Below the pieces are notes generated by a model. The model ran no database searches and had not been told where the DNA came from. It saw only the letters and a program-made list of their open reading frames with translations. Source: Irpex lacteus (Eukaryota > Basidiomycota > Agaricomycetes > Polyporales > Irpicaceae). Taken from it: 64,000 bases of DNA. The position numbers and the translations under genes were made by a program. Numbering within the stretch: the stretch's first letter is position 1; each line of letters starts with the position of its first letter. Location of the stretch: positions 744,001 through 808,000 of the forward strand of contig MQVO02000003.1 of the NCBI GenBank assembly GCA_001986395.2, in the 5' to 3' direction. Of this stretch, positions 45,035-56,882 are shown piece by piece.

Positions 45035-45540
45035 CGTCTTGGACGACGATGGTCGTCGTCCTGAGAGTTGAACGATGAGCTGACGGCGCTCAACAACACG
45101 CGACAGGCTGCGAACCGTCACGCCGTCACATCTGTGACCGATAATCGCTCAACACGTGTTCAGAACCGATCAAACGTGATTACCGTCCGCGGCCCAGTGA
45201 TTCCTCCGTCACGGTCCCCAGGTCAGACTTTGCTTTGTGCACGGTTTTAGGAGCAGGTCCAACCATGACCTGAGAGCTTGAATAGCTATCGTAATATTCG
45301 TCAAGACTCGTTCTCTCAAGTTCGACACAGGTCCAAAGAGCATTCGTACAGTAATGTTTCTTCTCAGCTCTGCCCAGGTTAGTGGGAATCAGTCACCTTT
45401 TCCGCGGTACCAATGACTCCAGATACAAAGACACATGTCGGAATATATCACAGAGAACAGAAGCTTGTTGCAAAATCGTGGTCTTTAATGTGTACACCGA
45501 GAGTGGTTACAATTTCCAACATGCTACCCCTACTTTAGAC

Positions 45541-46979
45541 TCAATCCTTCTTCGGCTGGATAGGTTGAGCGCGAGGCCACTTGTCGAAGTGGCCCGCCGA
45601 GTTGAAGAGGTTGTTGTACTGAGTACCATCACCCTGAAACACAAATAAGAATGAGGCACTCTAACACGAGCGACAAGTAGCCAACTTACGAAGTAGTTGT
45701 ACGGGAAGCCCTTGCTCCAAGGTACCACGCTTTCCAAGTACGCGACTTGCTCCGGAGTCAAGGAGATCTCGAGGGCCTCGAGGTTGGCGTGGAAGTGTTC
45801 AACCTTCCGTCCTCCAATGATTGGGAACACATACGGAACCTTCTGCATGATATACGCAATTGCAACTGTACGAGGGATCGCTCCAAGTCAGACAAACAGA
45901 ACCTGTCAAATAAGAAGACGTGTCACACGTACCAGAAGTGATAGACTTGGCTCCAACTTCGCCGGCGACTTTTTCGAGTGCATGTGAGACTTTCTTTTCC
46001 GTCTCGTTGCGCTCCCATGGTCCGAACATCTTCCGGCCTTGTTCACCAGTTTGACGACGACGTTCCTCCTCAGCATCGGTTCGCAGTTTACCGCCGCCAA
46101 GGACGTTCCAGGGAGCGATCGCGAGTCCTAGTAGAAGTATAGGTATAAGTCACAAAAGAGATATGGAAACTGCCGAAATCATCGTACCTTCCTGGACACA
46201 CATCGGGATGATATCTCTCTCGATGTCACGTTCCAGGATACTCCAAGCACCCTGGTAGATGACAAACGGTGTCTTGCCCGCCATCTTTGCGTACGTGTTA
46301 GCCTTGCTAACGATCCATGCAGGAGTGTCGGATACACCGAGGTAGAGGACCTTGCCGGCCACGACGAGGTTATGCAAGCTGTTCATAACCTCTTCGACGC
46401 TAGTGGTATAGTCCCACCAATGAAGATAGAGGATATCGATATAGTCGGTGCGGAGCTTCTTGAGCGACGCCTCAACCGAGATATGCAGCGATTTGGCGCT
46501 GTTACCAACGTAGGTGGACTTCTGCTTGATGCTTGAGTCGGCACGTTTGTGGTTGGTCGTGTACTATCGGATTGGTCAGATAAACATTGACTGAACCTCA
46601 GAATAGTCAAACTAACCTTTGTTGCAAGAGCGATCTGGTCACGAATACCACGCTGCTCCATCCACTCGCCGAGGAACTCTTCAGAGCTCCCATCTTGGCT
46701 GAAGATGGCATGTCAGAGAGCTACCAGGAGAGAAGCTGATGCGAAGACGTACTAGGCATTGGCGGTATCGATGAAGTTTCCACCGGCCTCATAGAAAGCA
46801 TCGAGCAGCTTGAAACTCGACTCCTTATCGCTATATCCCATGCGATCAATCAACTTGTCACCGATGCTCATCGCACCGAGACATATCGGTGAGACATGCA
46901 CTCCAGCGAGGGGTCCGAGTTGACGGTGGCGGCCAAGCTTGGTCGCAGGTGCAGGAGGAGGAGTCCAAAGGTTAGACAT
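45541..46979 (-). CDS. Aldo-keto reductase, fungal AAD type, copy 1
   Basis: ATG at 46979 ([20 protein letters not shown]), stop at 45541-45543, with about six introns. The TIM-barrel start reads [14 protein letters not shown], and the catalytic aspartate lies in GGNFIDTAN. Later come a lysine in IALATK and the region [20 protein letters not shown]. The NADPH-binding end [20 protein letters not shown] follows, then [20 protein letters not shown]. Such enzymes reduce aryl aldehydes to alcohols in the cytosol, using NADPH. The family includes yeast AAD and norsolorinic-acid-reductase-like proteins. A TATATAAAGG element lies about 80 bp upstream (47058-47067). Its close paralogue lies 1.4 kb away on the same strand. 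Confidence 0.9.
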
Positions 46980-47526
46980 CGTTTCAAGTTATGTAAGTGA
47001 GTTGTAAGTGTTGAGGAGAATTCAGAATTCAGCGAGAGATAGCACGCCTGGTGGCAGCCTTTATATACTACTCACCACATGTGTACGCCACCTATGGTAT
47101 CTAGACGAACATATCCCGATCGGCCTATACGATGTGGTCCAAAACATATCTTCCGCCGTCGGCTCCCAGCCTGCACGCAATGTGACTCCAGCTCAATGTC
47201 CAGAACTGTATATAGACCACTTGTATCCGTACGTTGGGACTGCGAACCTCGCATAGCTGTCGCCTGGGATTCCCGGTGGATAAGGGCTATACTCTCGCGC
47301 TCGACATTACAAAGCTCGTCCGCTGCAGAGTTCGTTGTGACCTGCGACACCCGATCAACTTCGAAAGGCAGAGAAGAACTTCATGGTATGCCATCGAAAC
47401 TTCTTGCACTACCAACGACTACCAACCAGTGAATACTCTATAGATTCGCATACCGAAATAGACGTACGTATACCGGCGGAGTCGTGCGTTCGTGACGGTA
47501 GCCGGCACCGCCCGTGAGTACTTGAG
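46980..47526. other. Promoter of aldo-keto reductase copy 1 and flank
   Basis: Contains the TATATAAAGG box at 47058-47067 (minus). Beyond it I see no supported gene. Confidence 0.45.
47058..47067 (-). promoter_or_regulatory. TATA box of aldo-keto reductase copy 1
   Basis: TATATAAAGG on the minus strand, about 80 bp upstream of the ATG at 46979. Confidence 0.55.
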
Positions 47527-48140
47527 TCATGGAATGGGCGGGTGTAGCCACTTGAATGAATAGCACTGGCACAAAGATACTGTGAGGATCGGCATATGAC
47601 GTATCGCATAGCCATATGTGTGTGGCCGTACTTACCTGCTGTAAATCCTTGGGCTGAGCAACCGATTTTGCACGAGCTTCGAAAGCTTGAGTTTCTTCCT
47701 GCCTGCGAGCGCGAAAGTAATCGTTGCGTGGTCTGTGGGAAAGAGAGTAATCTTCTTGTACATTCTAGCAGCGTCAGTAAAGCAAGACACTCATGAGCCG
47801 AAAACACATCCTGGAATGGAAGGTCAAGCCACTGCTGGATCTTTGCGACTGTGCGAACCAACCCTCGAGCAGCGGATGAAGTGTGAATATTTCCGTACTG
47901 AAGCAAGTCTGGTCGATGCAGGTGTAGAAACAATCTTGAGTCGTTCTGGACGCCATGAAAACACTGGGGATTAGCATATGATGGTGGTACGGGGTCAAAA
48001 GAGCTCATACGCCGGCGTCAAACAAAATGGCTTCCAGCGCTCCGGAGAGCTTCGAGTTCATGATCTCCTTCCCTTCGACTTCCAGGATCGACGCGAGATG
48101 CTCGGTCAGACAGCGATCTTGAGGTAGGTACTACCTACAG
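47527..48140 (-). pseudogene. Unassigned coding-like remnant between the two reductases
   Basis: Minus-strand segments read CLTEHLASILEVEGKEIMNS and KLSGALEAILFDAG. After a GTATGA intron come LQYGNIHTSSAARGLVRTVA and KIQQWLDLPFQD. A 43-nt intron (GTGTTT...CTGCTAG) leads to NVQEDYSLSHRPRNDYFRAR, RQEETQAFEARAKSVAQP and KDLQQ, then a GTAAGT donor. A short last exon ends at 47527. The exons join in phase, but no ATG or first exon can be found upstream of 48140. The fold is not recognised; a weak likeness to the C-terminal part of metallo-hydrolases is only an impression. It may be a truncated gene caught between the duplicated reductases. Confidence 0.35.
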
Positions 48141-48334
48141 TAAAGTTTGATCTTCCTCTCTGCCTTGAGGTGATTACTCAATGACTATCGTATGCATGTC
48201 ATTGAAACAGCTCACATCATATAAGTATAGGTGACCATAATAGGAACACTCCGTTTACACTGGGGATAAGCCATTCGTTAATTCATTCTAATAACATGCT
48301 CATATCATATACTACACTGATTGAAAGGCAACAC

Positions 48335-49757
48335 TCAATCCTTCTTGGGACGAATGGGCTGCGGACGGGGCCACTTATCATAGTATCCCGCCGAGTTATA
48401 GAACGCATTGTACTCCGTTCCATCACCCTGCAATAACGGTTAAAGCCATATCGCAAAACAAGGTTAAAGTGAACGACTTACGAAGTAGTTGTACGGGAAT
48501 CCCTTGTTCCAGGGAATGATGCTCTCGAGGTAGGCAACCTGCTCCTCGCTCAAGGAGATCTCGAGAGCTTGGAGGTTGGCGTGGAGGTGCTCCACCTTGC
48601 GTCCACCGACGATGGGGAACACATACGGAACTTTCTGTTGCAGGTACGCGATTGCAACTGCGAACGAATATCACTATCATTGAACGCGAATGGGCAACTA
48701 GGTTCGTACGTACCAGCAGTGATAGACTTCGCTCCAACTTCGCCGGCAACTTTCTCGAGTGCCTGCGAGACCTTGCGCTCGGTCTCGTTACGTTCCCAAG
48801 GACCAAACGCTTGACGTCCCTTCTCTCCAGATTCGCGACGACGCTCTTCTTCGGCATCGGTACGAAGCTTGCCACCAGCAAGGACATTCCAAGGGGCCAG
48901 AGCAAGTCCTAACATAAATGCATGATTAGCGGGAGGTCGATGATATATTTACTAATTATCGCTTGCCTTCCTGGACACACATCGGGACGATATCACGCTC
49001 GATGTCACGTTCCAAGATACTCCAAGCCCCCTGGTAAATGACGAAGGGAGTCTTGCCAGTGAGCTTCGCGTAGGTGTTGGCCTTGGTAACAACCCACGCC
49101 GGGGTATCAGATACACCGAGGTAGAGGACCTTGCCAGACGCGACGAGGTTGTGGAGGCTGTTCATGACCTCCTCCACGCCAGTGGTGTAGTCCCACCAGT
49201 GAACATAGAGAATGTCGATGTAGCTGGTGCGGAGCTTCTTGAGCGAGTCCTCAACCGAGAGATGCAGCGACTTGGCGCTGTTACCGACGTAGGCAGACTT
49301 CTGCTTGAGGTCGTCACCACGTTTGTAGTTAGACGTGTACTGTCGAACTACTAGTCAGTTATAACGTCGCTGTATTCGGGGATGATGAACTGACCTTCGT
49401 GGCGATCACAAGCTGGTCACGGATACCGCGCTGCTCCGCCCATTCGCCAATGAACTCTTCAGAAGTTCCATCCTGACTGTTAAAGCGGATCTCAGCACCA
49501 TACGAGAAAGGCTTTAATGTGCGAACGTACTAGTTGTTGGCGGTATCAATGAAGTTTCCGCCAGCCTCGTAGAAGGCGTCGAGCAGCTTGAAGCTGGACT
49601 CTTTGTCACTTTGGCCCATACCAAACTGGCCCCACTTGTCACCGACGCTCATAGCACCGAGGGCGATGGGAGAGACATGAAGACCTGCGAGAGGAGAGAG
49701 CTGGCGATGACGGCCGAGCTTGGTGGGAGGAGCAGGGGGAGGAGCCCAGAAAGACAT
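48335..49757 (-). CDS. Aldo-keto reductase, fungal AAD type, copy 2
   Basis: ATG at 49757 ([20 protein letters not shown]), stop at 48335-48337. The intron pattern and motifs match copy 1. The sequence includes [46 protein letters not shown] and [20 protein letters not shown]. It ends in [20 protein letters not shown]. Compared with copy 1 it has [16 protein letters not shown] where copy 1 has a shorter segment. It has KLTGK for KMAGK. Both look intact and catalytically complete, so they are probably active paralogues. ATATATATTC about 75 bp upstream may be the TATA element. Confidence 0.9.
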
Positions 49758-50327
49758 TGTTCAAGCTGTGAGTTGTTAATGTAAAGGGAGGATTGTGGGG
49801 TGTGGAGGACAGTGAGGCCACGTAGACATTATATATATTCTGCTCTCGACAATATTAATATTGGGATGTGGTGGCGAAACAAAATACTGATATGGTGGCG
49901 AAATCTGGGCATCAATGCCCAACGGCGATGATGTCAGCGTCAGAGGGACACACAGGAGCATATCCCGGCGATCGGGAAATGTGATGGCGTCCTACCTGTC
50001 CTATTCAGGCTTCACACGTCCATGCACGGCCGACGCACACGTACTCCAACCGGCTACCCAACTCAACAGAACTCAACACACGGCGTTCGTAGCCCTAACC
50101 TCAGCTCACAGGAACACGCAGGATAGGCTGGATAGCTACACTTGGACGTTTCCGACATACTTATTTGGTCTACAAATCCCGCACCTGAGATCAATATTGA
50201 ATACAACCAGTCCCTTCCGTGCTCTACGATAATCATCACCATATCGACCCTCTGAATCCGGACGACCCCGATATCGACCCTCCCGTCGTGAGCTATACAG
50301 TAATGACATAACTTTCGTGAGCTCATC
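49758..50327. other. Promoter of reductase copy 2 and 3' flank of Sec24 gene
   Basis: About 570 bp. AT-rich ATATATATATT near 49829-49839 fits a core promoter for the reductase. No gene seen. Confidence 0.45.
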
Positions 50328-53300
50328 CTAGGAAATGATAGCATGGCGTACACGTACCACTGTGCTGATCTGTTTGTGCACAACACAAAGGTCTATTCAC
50401 CGGCATTGTTAGTGCTGCGCATAAATGAAGACTGCGTGGGTGCTGCAACGTACAGTCAAGGTAAGACATGGCCGCGTTATTCTCATCTTCGACAAGCATG
50501 TCGCTAAATTCAATCTCCACGCCGTCCATATTCTGCCGAGCAATAGCAAACCTGGGTTCCCGTCCACGTTGTGCGAACCGGCTGGCAAGGATATTGTGCA
50601 CTTGCGTAGACAGCATCGAGGGCAGCTTAGGAAGCGCAGTCTACGACATGTGTGAATTAAATTAGTACAAGCCACAACACGCGCACACAGGACACACCAA
50701 ATTCCTATCAACGGCAGAGATGTCGTCTACACCGAAGAGGTCGGTCAAGATCTGCGGCGAGACGCTCTGCCCGATCCATAGAATCATGATCTCTTCGTTG
50801 TCTGTGAGTTCTCGTGTGATTAGCGCGAGTCTACCAAATGTCTCTCCGAACAAGACTTACCTATGAGATATACGCCATTCCCGACCATGAACAGGTAGCT
50901 GTTGCGCATGAGCGACGGCAGTTCGATCTCGCCGGAGTCGGGCTTCGGTAAGGCGATCTCGTTGTCGAGGTCATGCAGCGCCAGTAACCGCGGGTATAGG
51001 TGATGCATGACGCTCCGGACGCTCATACCCAAGAACTTGTGTATCCAGTAGTTCCGAACATCTGATGTGACATTCCGTGCTGCACAGCCCGTGAGTAATC
51101 ATGGCAGAGTCGCGGAGAACTCAATTTACCCTTTAGCGGCTTGCTCTTCATTATGGCCAGAGTGAACACCGGTAATGCTCGGAAGGCTTCTGGAATGATT
51201 AACTGTATTGACTGTCGGTGAGTTATTCAACAGTGCAACCAGGTAGGCGACATACCTGCGAAGGTGCGGTGGCTGCTGCACAATTTCTGCGGTATCCCAG
51301 TAAGATAGAAGAGCACTTCTCCGTCAACTCTTCCTGCAGGTACGCGATCTTCTGACTAGACAGCCTCGACACCGCTAATCCGTTGTGTTAACTCAAAGAA
51401 AGAATGAATCGAAAGTGAAACACGAACTTTCACGCAGCAAATGCGACACCGTAGTGTCCAAGTCCGCAAATCGGAAAACATTGCCTGCCAGAGTGACGAC
51501 TGACAGTGCTAGATTGCACGTACGTACGCGTCGCTGTCCGTCCGCAGTCGTATACAACACCGCAGACTGCAAGAACGCGTACTGCCTCTCGTCGAGCGTA
51601 TGACTATGCGCCAAGGTCACACTGATCGCCTTATCTGCATCGAGCGTGCCAAAATCCAGATCACCCGCCGCGTTCTCGTAGAAGTTGCCGTATTGTTGCG
51701 ATACGCGTAGACCTGTCAAAGGTCACAGGAGAAACAGAATTAGCACGACGCACACAGCTTGATTCGGGTGTAGGACTGATAGCTGGCATATACCCCGAGA
51801 GACCGGGAAACTCACCAGACGAGCATCGCACACGCATCGCACAATTGTATCCCGTCGTCCGTGACACAAGACGCCGCAGCTGCGACTCCAACGCACGGCC
51901 GTCTCGTTGTGGCTCAAACCGTGGGTGGAAGAAAAGTTCGCCACCACTAGTAGAGACCACCCGGCCTAAATCGCATGATCAGCACAAGCAAGAAATGCTG
52001 GCGGAGGATGTCTCGCACCGATGGTCGCAACGTCGATAGGCTTGTGCATGCCCAAGAACATGCTCACACCAATGCCCTCGTCTGAGCATTGCTGCCCCCA
52101 CCTCGTCCCAATCATCGTTGCGAGGAAGGTAGAGCTGCGTTTCCTTGTCTGTGTCGTACAAGGCAGACTCATCTTCCCTTGGTTTCAATGCTCCAGGGCC
52201 GATAGTAGGTAACGTTGCTGCAAAGACGACCACTTGTCCTCCCCGGCCTAGCTACAGACAGAATTAGCGGTACCTTGCTTAAGTGCGATTGATACTCACC
52301 AAAGCACCCATACTTCCTATCACAGCGGAGCATAGAGCAGACTCGTATGCTGTGTCTCGGGCATGCTGAGTCGGTATCGAGGATAGGAGACCTTCTATGA
52401 TGGCTCTACACAGAGGTGAGCACTCGTTCCGACTCACTACCAACGTACATACTTTGAACTCGTAGGATCGACGAATAGACCTTCTCTTAACGGCACAAAC
52501 ACGTCGTCTACGTCTGGTACAATATACATGTTCGCTCGGTCTAGATGTGACTGTTAGATCAGTTCGCAGAATGAGCGGAAGAAAGGAGATGACAGGACGT
52601 GTAACTTACCGATAAATCGTAAAAATGCACAGAACTGTCGAACGTCATGATACATATTCGCGATTGCGATCGTATGCACGGCTGTACGGGAGGTTCGGCC
52701 GCTTCGTCGCCGTATAATACGCGTAGAAGAGAATTGCAGGCTTGTGCGGTGAATCCTGAGCTGAGAGCATCGACTGTGACGTCTATGGCAAAGACGTAGT
52801 CCATGGGTGCAGGCTTGCGCTTCTCTGCCTCGCGAAAAGGGGTGACTGGTTGGTACAAGGGCTTTATCCTAGGTGGTGGGTGTGGCGCCCAGTATTCCTC
52901 TGGTACGATGAAGTCGACGGTGCCCTTGTTCAGTTCGGGACGTTGGAGATGGTCCAGTCTCATCTGGTTGGCATCAAGGTTGCAGAAGTACTCCGAGGCC
53001 ACTGAAAGGCGATATTCTGAACGCAAGCTTGTGGATTAATGAGAATTTGACGACGTACCTTCGTTTTCATGTTGACACAGATTACACTTCCACCTTGCTC
53101 CTCCTGCAATCCACGCACACCACGGATTGATGTACCCCCTACACTTGTTGCACCTCGCAGGACCAATAGGACCTGTGTCAACCAACGGCACAGGCTCTTC
53201 ACGGGGATCCTGGTCCGCGAAGGGTTGTATCACAGCCGCTATGGGTATGTCACATTCCGAGGCCAGCCTTGAGGTACTTGGTATATTCCACGTTGAGACT

Positions 53301-53662
53301 CGAATGAACTTCGGTGTCGAGTTCCCTGGATCGAATTGAGTTTACCTGCCGTGACGAGAAGCGAATAGCCTTGACGCACCTTGATCGTACGCGACATAAT
53401 CAGTGGTAGAGAGCGGTGCGTGACTGCCTGGCAATGTCAAGTACGTCTTGCCCTCCCATGTCTCTCTGTCTGCCTCGACGACCTCAATCGGAGAAGGGAT
53501 TTGGTGCGGGTCGATAGCTGCGCGCAGGCCTGTGTACAGCATACCGATTCAGTCATCGCGTCCGCAAGGAGCTACTACTAGAGTACACTTGCCTTTGTAC
53601 GCGGTACCTGCGCTGTGAGGGGGTTGTGGGATGTGATGCGCAGATGTGCCATGGGCATACAT
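50328..53662 (-). CDS. SEC24: COPII coat subunit Sec24
   Basis: I start at the ATG at 53662 ([19 protein letters not shown]). An upstream exon joining in frame from about 53850 is possible but would be unusual. Next come [20 protein letters not shown] and [19 protein letters not shown]. The zinc finger ([13 protein letters not shown]...[12 protein letters not shown]-x2-C-x18-C-x2-C) follows. Then [18 protein letters not shown] and the vWA-like trunk [19 protein letters not shown]. Later exons hold [18 protein letters not shown] and the gelsolin-like [18 protein letters not shown]. The last two exons give MSYLD and LCVVHKQIS, with stop at 50328. Sec24 binds cargo at ER exit sites. Its N-terminal Pro/Gln-rich extension is short. 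The first intron (53530-53592) appears to be a GC-AG intron. Confidence 0.88.
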
Positions 53663-53910
53663 GTGAGCAGGAGGAAAGCAAGAATTTGGCTGTTGTCGGG
53701 TTCGAACTCGAGCTCTGGAGTCTGGAGATGTGATCGGCCGCTCCGGCTTCCAGGTTTTGTTTGGCTCGTCTAAACAAAGTGCGTCTGACGGTGAACTCGT
53801 TTAGCAAGTTTATTCCTAGCCATGGCTTGACATACTACCAATACCTATTAGCATTACATCTCCTCTCCTTATCTTATATCACCATCACACTCTCTAGTAT
53901 TCTATTCAAT

Positions 53911-55115
53911 ATGAGCTCTTCTCAAAGACAAACCCCAGTCCCGGTATGTCTTTCCATAATGATAATCGACAGACAAGTATTCACTCGAGAACTGTGATCA
54001 TCACGGACTTCACACAGATCGTGCCTAAATTGCAGTCGCCTGCAATCAAGAAAGGCACAGATGATCTTATGCAGCTCGTCAACAGCCTCTTACTTGCACG
54101 CGATAGCAACAAGGTCCGTACTACTCTCAGCCGCACTCATACTCATCGCAATATTCACCTTCCCCTAAGCCCGTCCTGGTCCACGCAGAGACACAGACCG
54201 AAGGACGTGAAGTAGAAGAGCTGAAGAGCAAGATGTCCAGCCTACAGGACATCAACTTCTCTCTTCAGGAACGCATGAGTCGAATGGAACGGGAGCAGGA
54301 AGCCAAAGACCGCCGGGAACAAGAGCTGCTGGCCAAAATAGCCGAGCTCACAGTAGAAAACGAGAGACTCAAACAGGCTCAAGCCGTCAACCACGACTTC
54401 ATGCTCCCCACGAGCGGGAACGACGACATACCAATGACCCTATCTCCCCGCGCGACGTACAGTGAGCCCGTCAGTTCCGCGATCCACCAGTTCAAGGCTC
54501 GTTGACGACTGAACTCACCTCCTACAGCTCCATTCTGACGCTGGCCAAGGCTTCTCAGAATCAGAATTCCTGAGCTTCACGGATGCGGATGATGCTATGC
54601 ATGTGGATGATGAGTACACCCTGGATAATGGCATGTTCTTTGACAATGCGGCCTCTGACACCCCTTCCGACGATTCTCTCTTCCGGTCTGCGCCACCTAC
54701 CCCTGTCTCTGTCTCATCAGCGACCCACCTGCCAGTGACTCTCAGTCCCAATCCTTCGTACTCTCCAATGTCGCCCTCACCCGCTCCTTTGAAACTTCGC
54801 ATTCCCGTCACCGTCAACTTCAATTCTGAATATTCCGACTCAAGCTCTGATGACAGCTCGTCAGAGGACTCAGATAACACTCAGCAACCTCCAGCGCACG
54901 GCAGCCCTCCCTCGTCGCCACTTGGAGACATGGACTCAGAATTTGAAGAGGGCGGTCTGCCGTTCCCTTCCAGAATTTTCATCCCCACTATGAGCTACGT
55001 TAGACAAATCGGCCTTGCCGTTCCTCCGCCTCGTGAAAACGAGAATGTCATCTTTTATGTGAACAGACCCGTGTCTCCGGCGACCAGCGAGGAAGACAGT
55101 TCCGATGGTGAATAA
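53911..55115 (+). CDS. Coiled-coil protein with acidic Ser-rich C-terminus, unknown
   Basis: Four exons: 53911-53943, 54018-54113, 54170-54469 and 54528-55115, all in phase 0. Start MSSSQRQTPVP, then IVPKLQSPAIKKGTDDLMQL. A coiled coil of about 60 residues follows: QERMSRMEREQEAKDRREQE and LLAKIAELTVENERLKQAQA. The rest is acidic, Ser/Pro-rich and probably disordered, with a serine/aspartate run (EYSDSSSDDSSSEDSDN) that suits CK2 phosphorylation. The last 50 residues contain a more conserved-looking block, RIFIPTMSYVRQIGLAVPPP. The product is about 340 residues. I recognise no family. It is divergent from Sec24, and the start codons are about 250 bp apart. Confidence 0.7.
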
Positions 55116-55537
55116 GTTGTTTCTAGTTCAACTCGACGGTAAGAATGTCTTTTGCTCTATGGCTTGTTTTGAAGATTCATGCGATACAGGCCGACAGCAA
55201 AGGGTCCTCCAACATACTACTATAATACACGAACTAATGCGAGACAAAGTCAAAGCCTCGAAATAAGATATGTCAAATATTATTTCTTGCGCCCGCCATC
55301 GCTAGTACCCGATGCGCCTCAGTGGCCCGTACCGACGAATTGCTACATCCGCTATCAACCTTTAGGGTAGTGGTATCCTTGAACGAGGTTGGGTATCGGT
55401 GGTGCTTCCGAGGGAACTTTCTTGATCCTATAGTATGAACAAGGTAGAAACAGCCTACAATGTAAGATAAATGTAACTATATATCCCGGAATATCTTGAA
55501 TAATATTAATGTACATACATATATCCATGCAGCATCG
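55116..55537. other. Convergent 3' flanks
   Basis: About 420 bp between two convergent genes. Probable 3' UTRs; no gene seen. Confidence 0.5.
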
Positions 55538-56566
55538 TTACATATCCTCCACACTCCAATCGTGGCTCTCAGCTCCCCGTCTTCTCCTTTCGTTCTGTTT
55601 CTGGAAGAACTTCTTCTCGAAGCCATTCCCGCGGTCTACAGCTCATTGTCAGTGGAATATTCGTATGGTTGTAGCAGGTGTACTTACCAACGCCGTCCCA
55701 TCTGTATCCAGGCTTTATACCGAATCTGTTGGGTGGTGGTGGTGGACCAGAATACTCGGGTTTTCGAGGACCTTTGGTCCGCTTTTTCTGTGTAGAGAGT
55801 GGGTTAGAAAGAAAACGGACGGTGGACGCAGATACTGATGACGTACAGTCAAGAAAGCAGCAGCCGGGTCATTCCACCTCTCCTCCGCCTTCAACTCATT
55901 GTTCAGAGCCGCATCATCCTTCGTACGCGCAAACGGTGCAGCCCGCATAGCCTCCTGCTCCTTCCGCCGCTTCTCCGCCTCGTCCCTCTGTACCAAACCC
56001 TTACCCCACTCCATCTTTGCAGCCTCCTTCTCCTCCCTCTCTCGTTTCCGTCTCGCAGCCTCTGCACGCTCCGCCGCCATGTCCACTTTCCTTCCTGAGG
56101 CATCTCGATATATGGTCTCCTGCGCGGCCTCTATCTCCTCTTGGGTCAACTCAACCTTGTGTGTCTTCTTCGGCAATGTCTTCTTTAGTTGCGCGGAAGT
56201 GAGGAGACCGCCTTTGAACGGCGTCGATTCCTCTTCGACAACCTGTGGCTGCTCGTCCTCCGGCGGTGGAGGAGTCGGCTCGCGCACGGTCGCCCAGCCA
56301 GATTCCTCGTCTCGTTTCTGTCTCTTCTTGAAGCCACGATCCGCTGCCACCACCGCGTCAGCTTCCTCGTCCTCTTCTACTTCCTGAGTAACAGCTTCCC
56401 ACCCCGCGAGGTCTTCGTCTTTTATCATGGCGGAGCCTGCAGGTGCCGAGCCTGGTGCCTTGCGTTTCTTCTTCTTGCCTGACGTGCTGGTCTTTGCGAG
56501 GATGGCATCGGCCTTGGGACCTGACATGTACTTTGCGGCCAGATAGGCCTTCATTGAGCTCGACAT
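55538..56566 (-). CDS. BUD13: BUD13/CWC26 pre-mRNA-splicing factor
   Basis: ATG at 56566 ([20 protein letters not shown]), stop at 55538-55540, and two introns near the 3' end. The N-terminus YLAAKYMSG is typical. The middle is charged ([20 protein letters not shown]). A conserved block includes [20 protein letters not shown]. The C-terminus shows the family signature [14 protein letters not shown], then [11 protein letters not shown], split by an intron exactly between the two. BUD13 is a subunit of the RES complex with SNU17 and PML1. It aids splicing and nuclear retention of unspliced RNA. The length of about 310 residues is normal for fungi. Confidence 0.93.
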
Positions 56567-56882
56567 TGTGTTACCTGGGTATATTTAACGCGACTGTGGG
56601 TTTAAATGTAAGAATGTATGTCATTCAAACGAGGATAAGTATACGGTAAGGACACTTACTTGACAGTACAGAGACAATACACCGGGCGGCTACTGAGGGT
56701 ATGAGATGGCAGTTGCCGAGAAGTCGATCAGTGGTTGATTGGATCTGGTTGGATGAACTCCACAATGCGTCAAGCATGTCACTGGACATGAGTCTCTCCA
56801 CAACAACCGCCTTTATTCTGCGCCCATATATAACAAACCATTTCTCGCATTTTCTGACCACACCCACCGCCATATCCTAGCC
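56567..56882. other. Divergent promoter region
   Basis: 316 bp between BUD13 (-) and the gene at 56883 (+). A CCCATATATAACA element lies 56 bp before the plus-strand ATG and may be its TATA box. No gene seen. Confidence 0.5.

Noticed and set aside
47409..48008. 199-codon minus-strand open frame taken as one exon
   Set aside because: Its second half is not protein-like. A spliced reading with consensus introns gives better coding sequence, so only the spliced remnant is listed.
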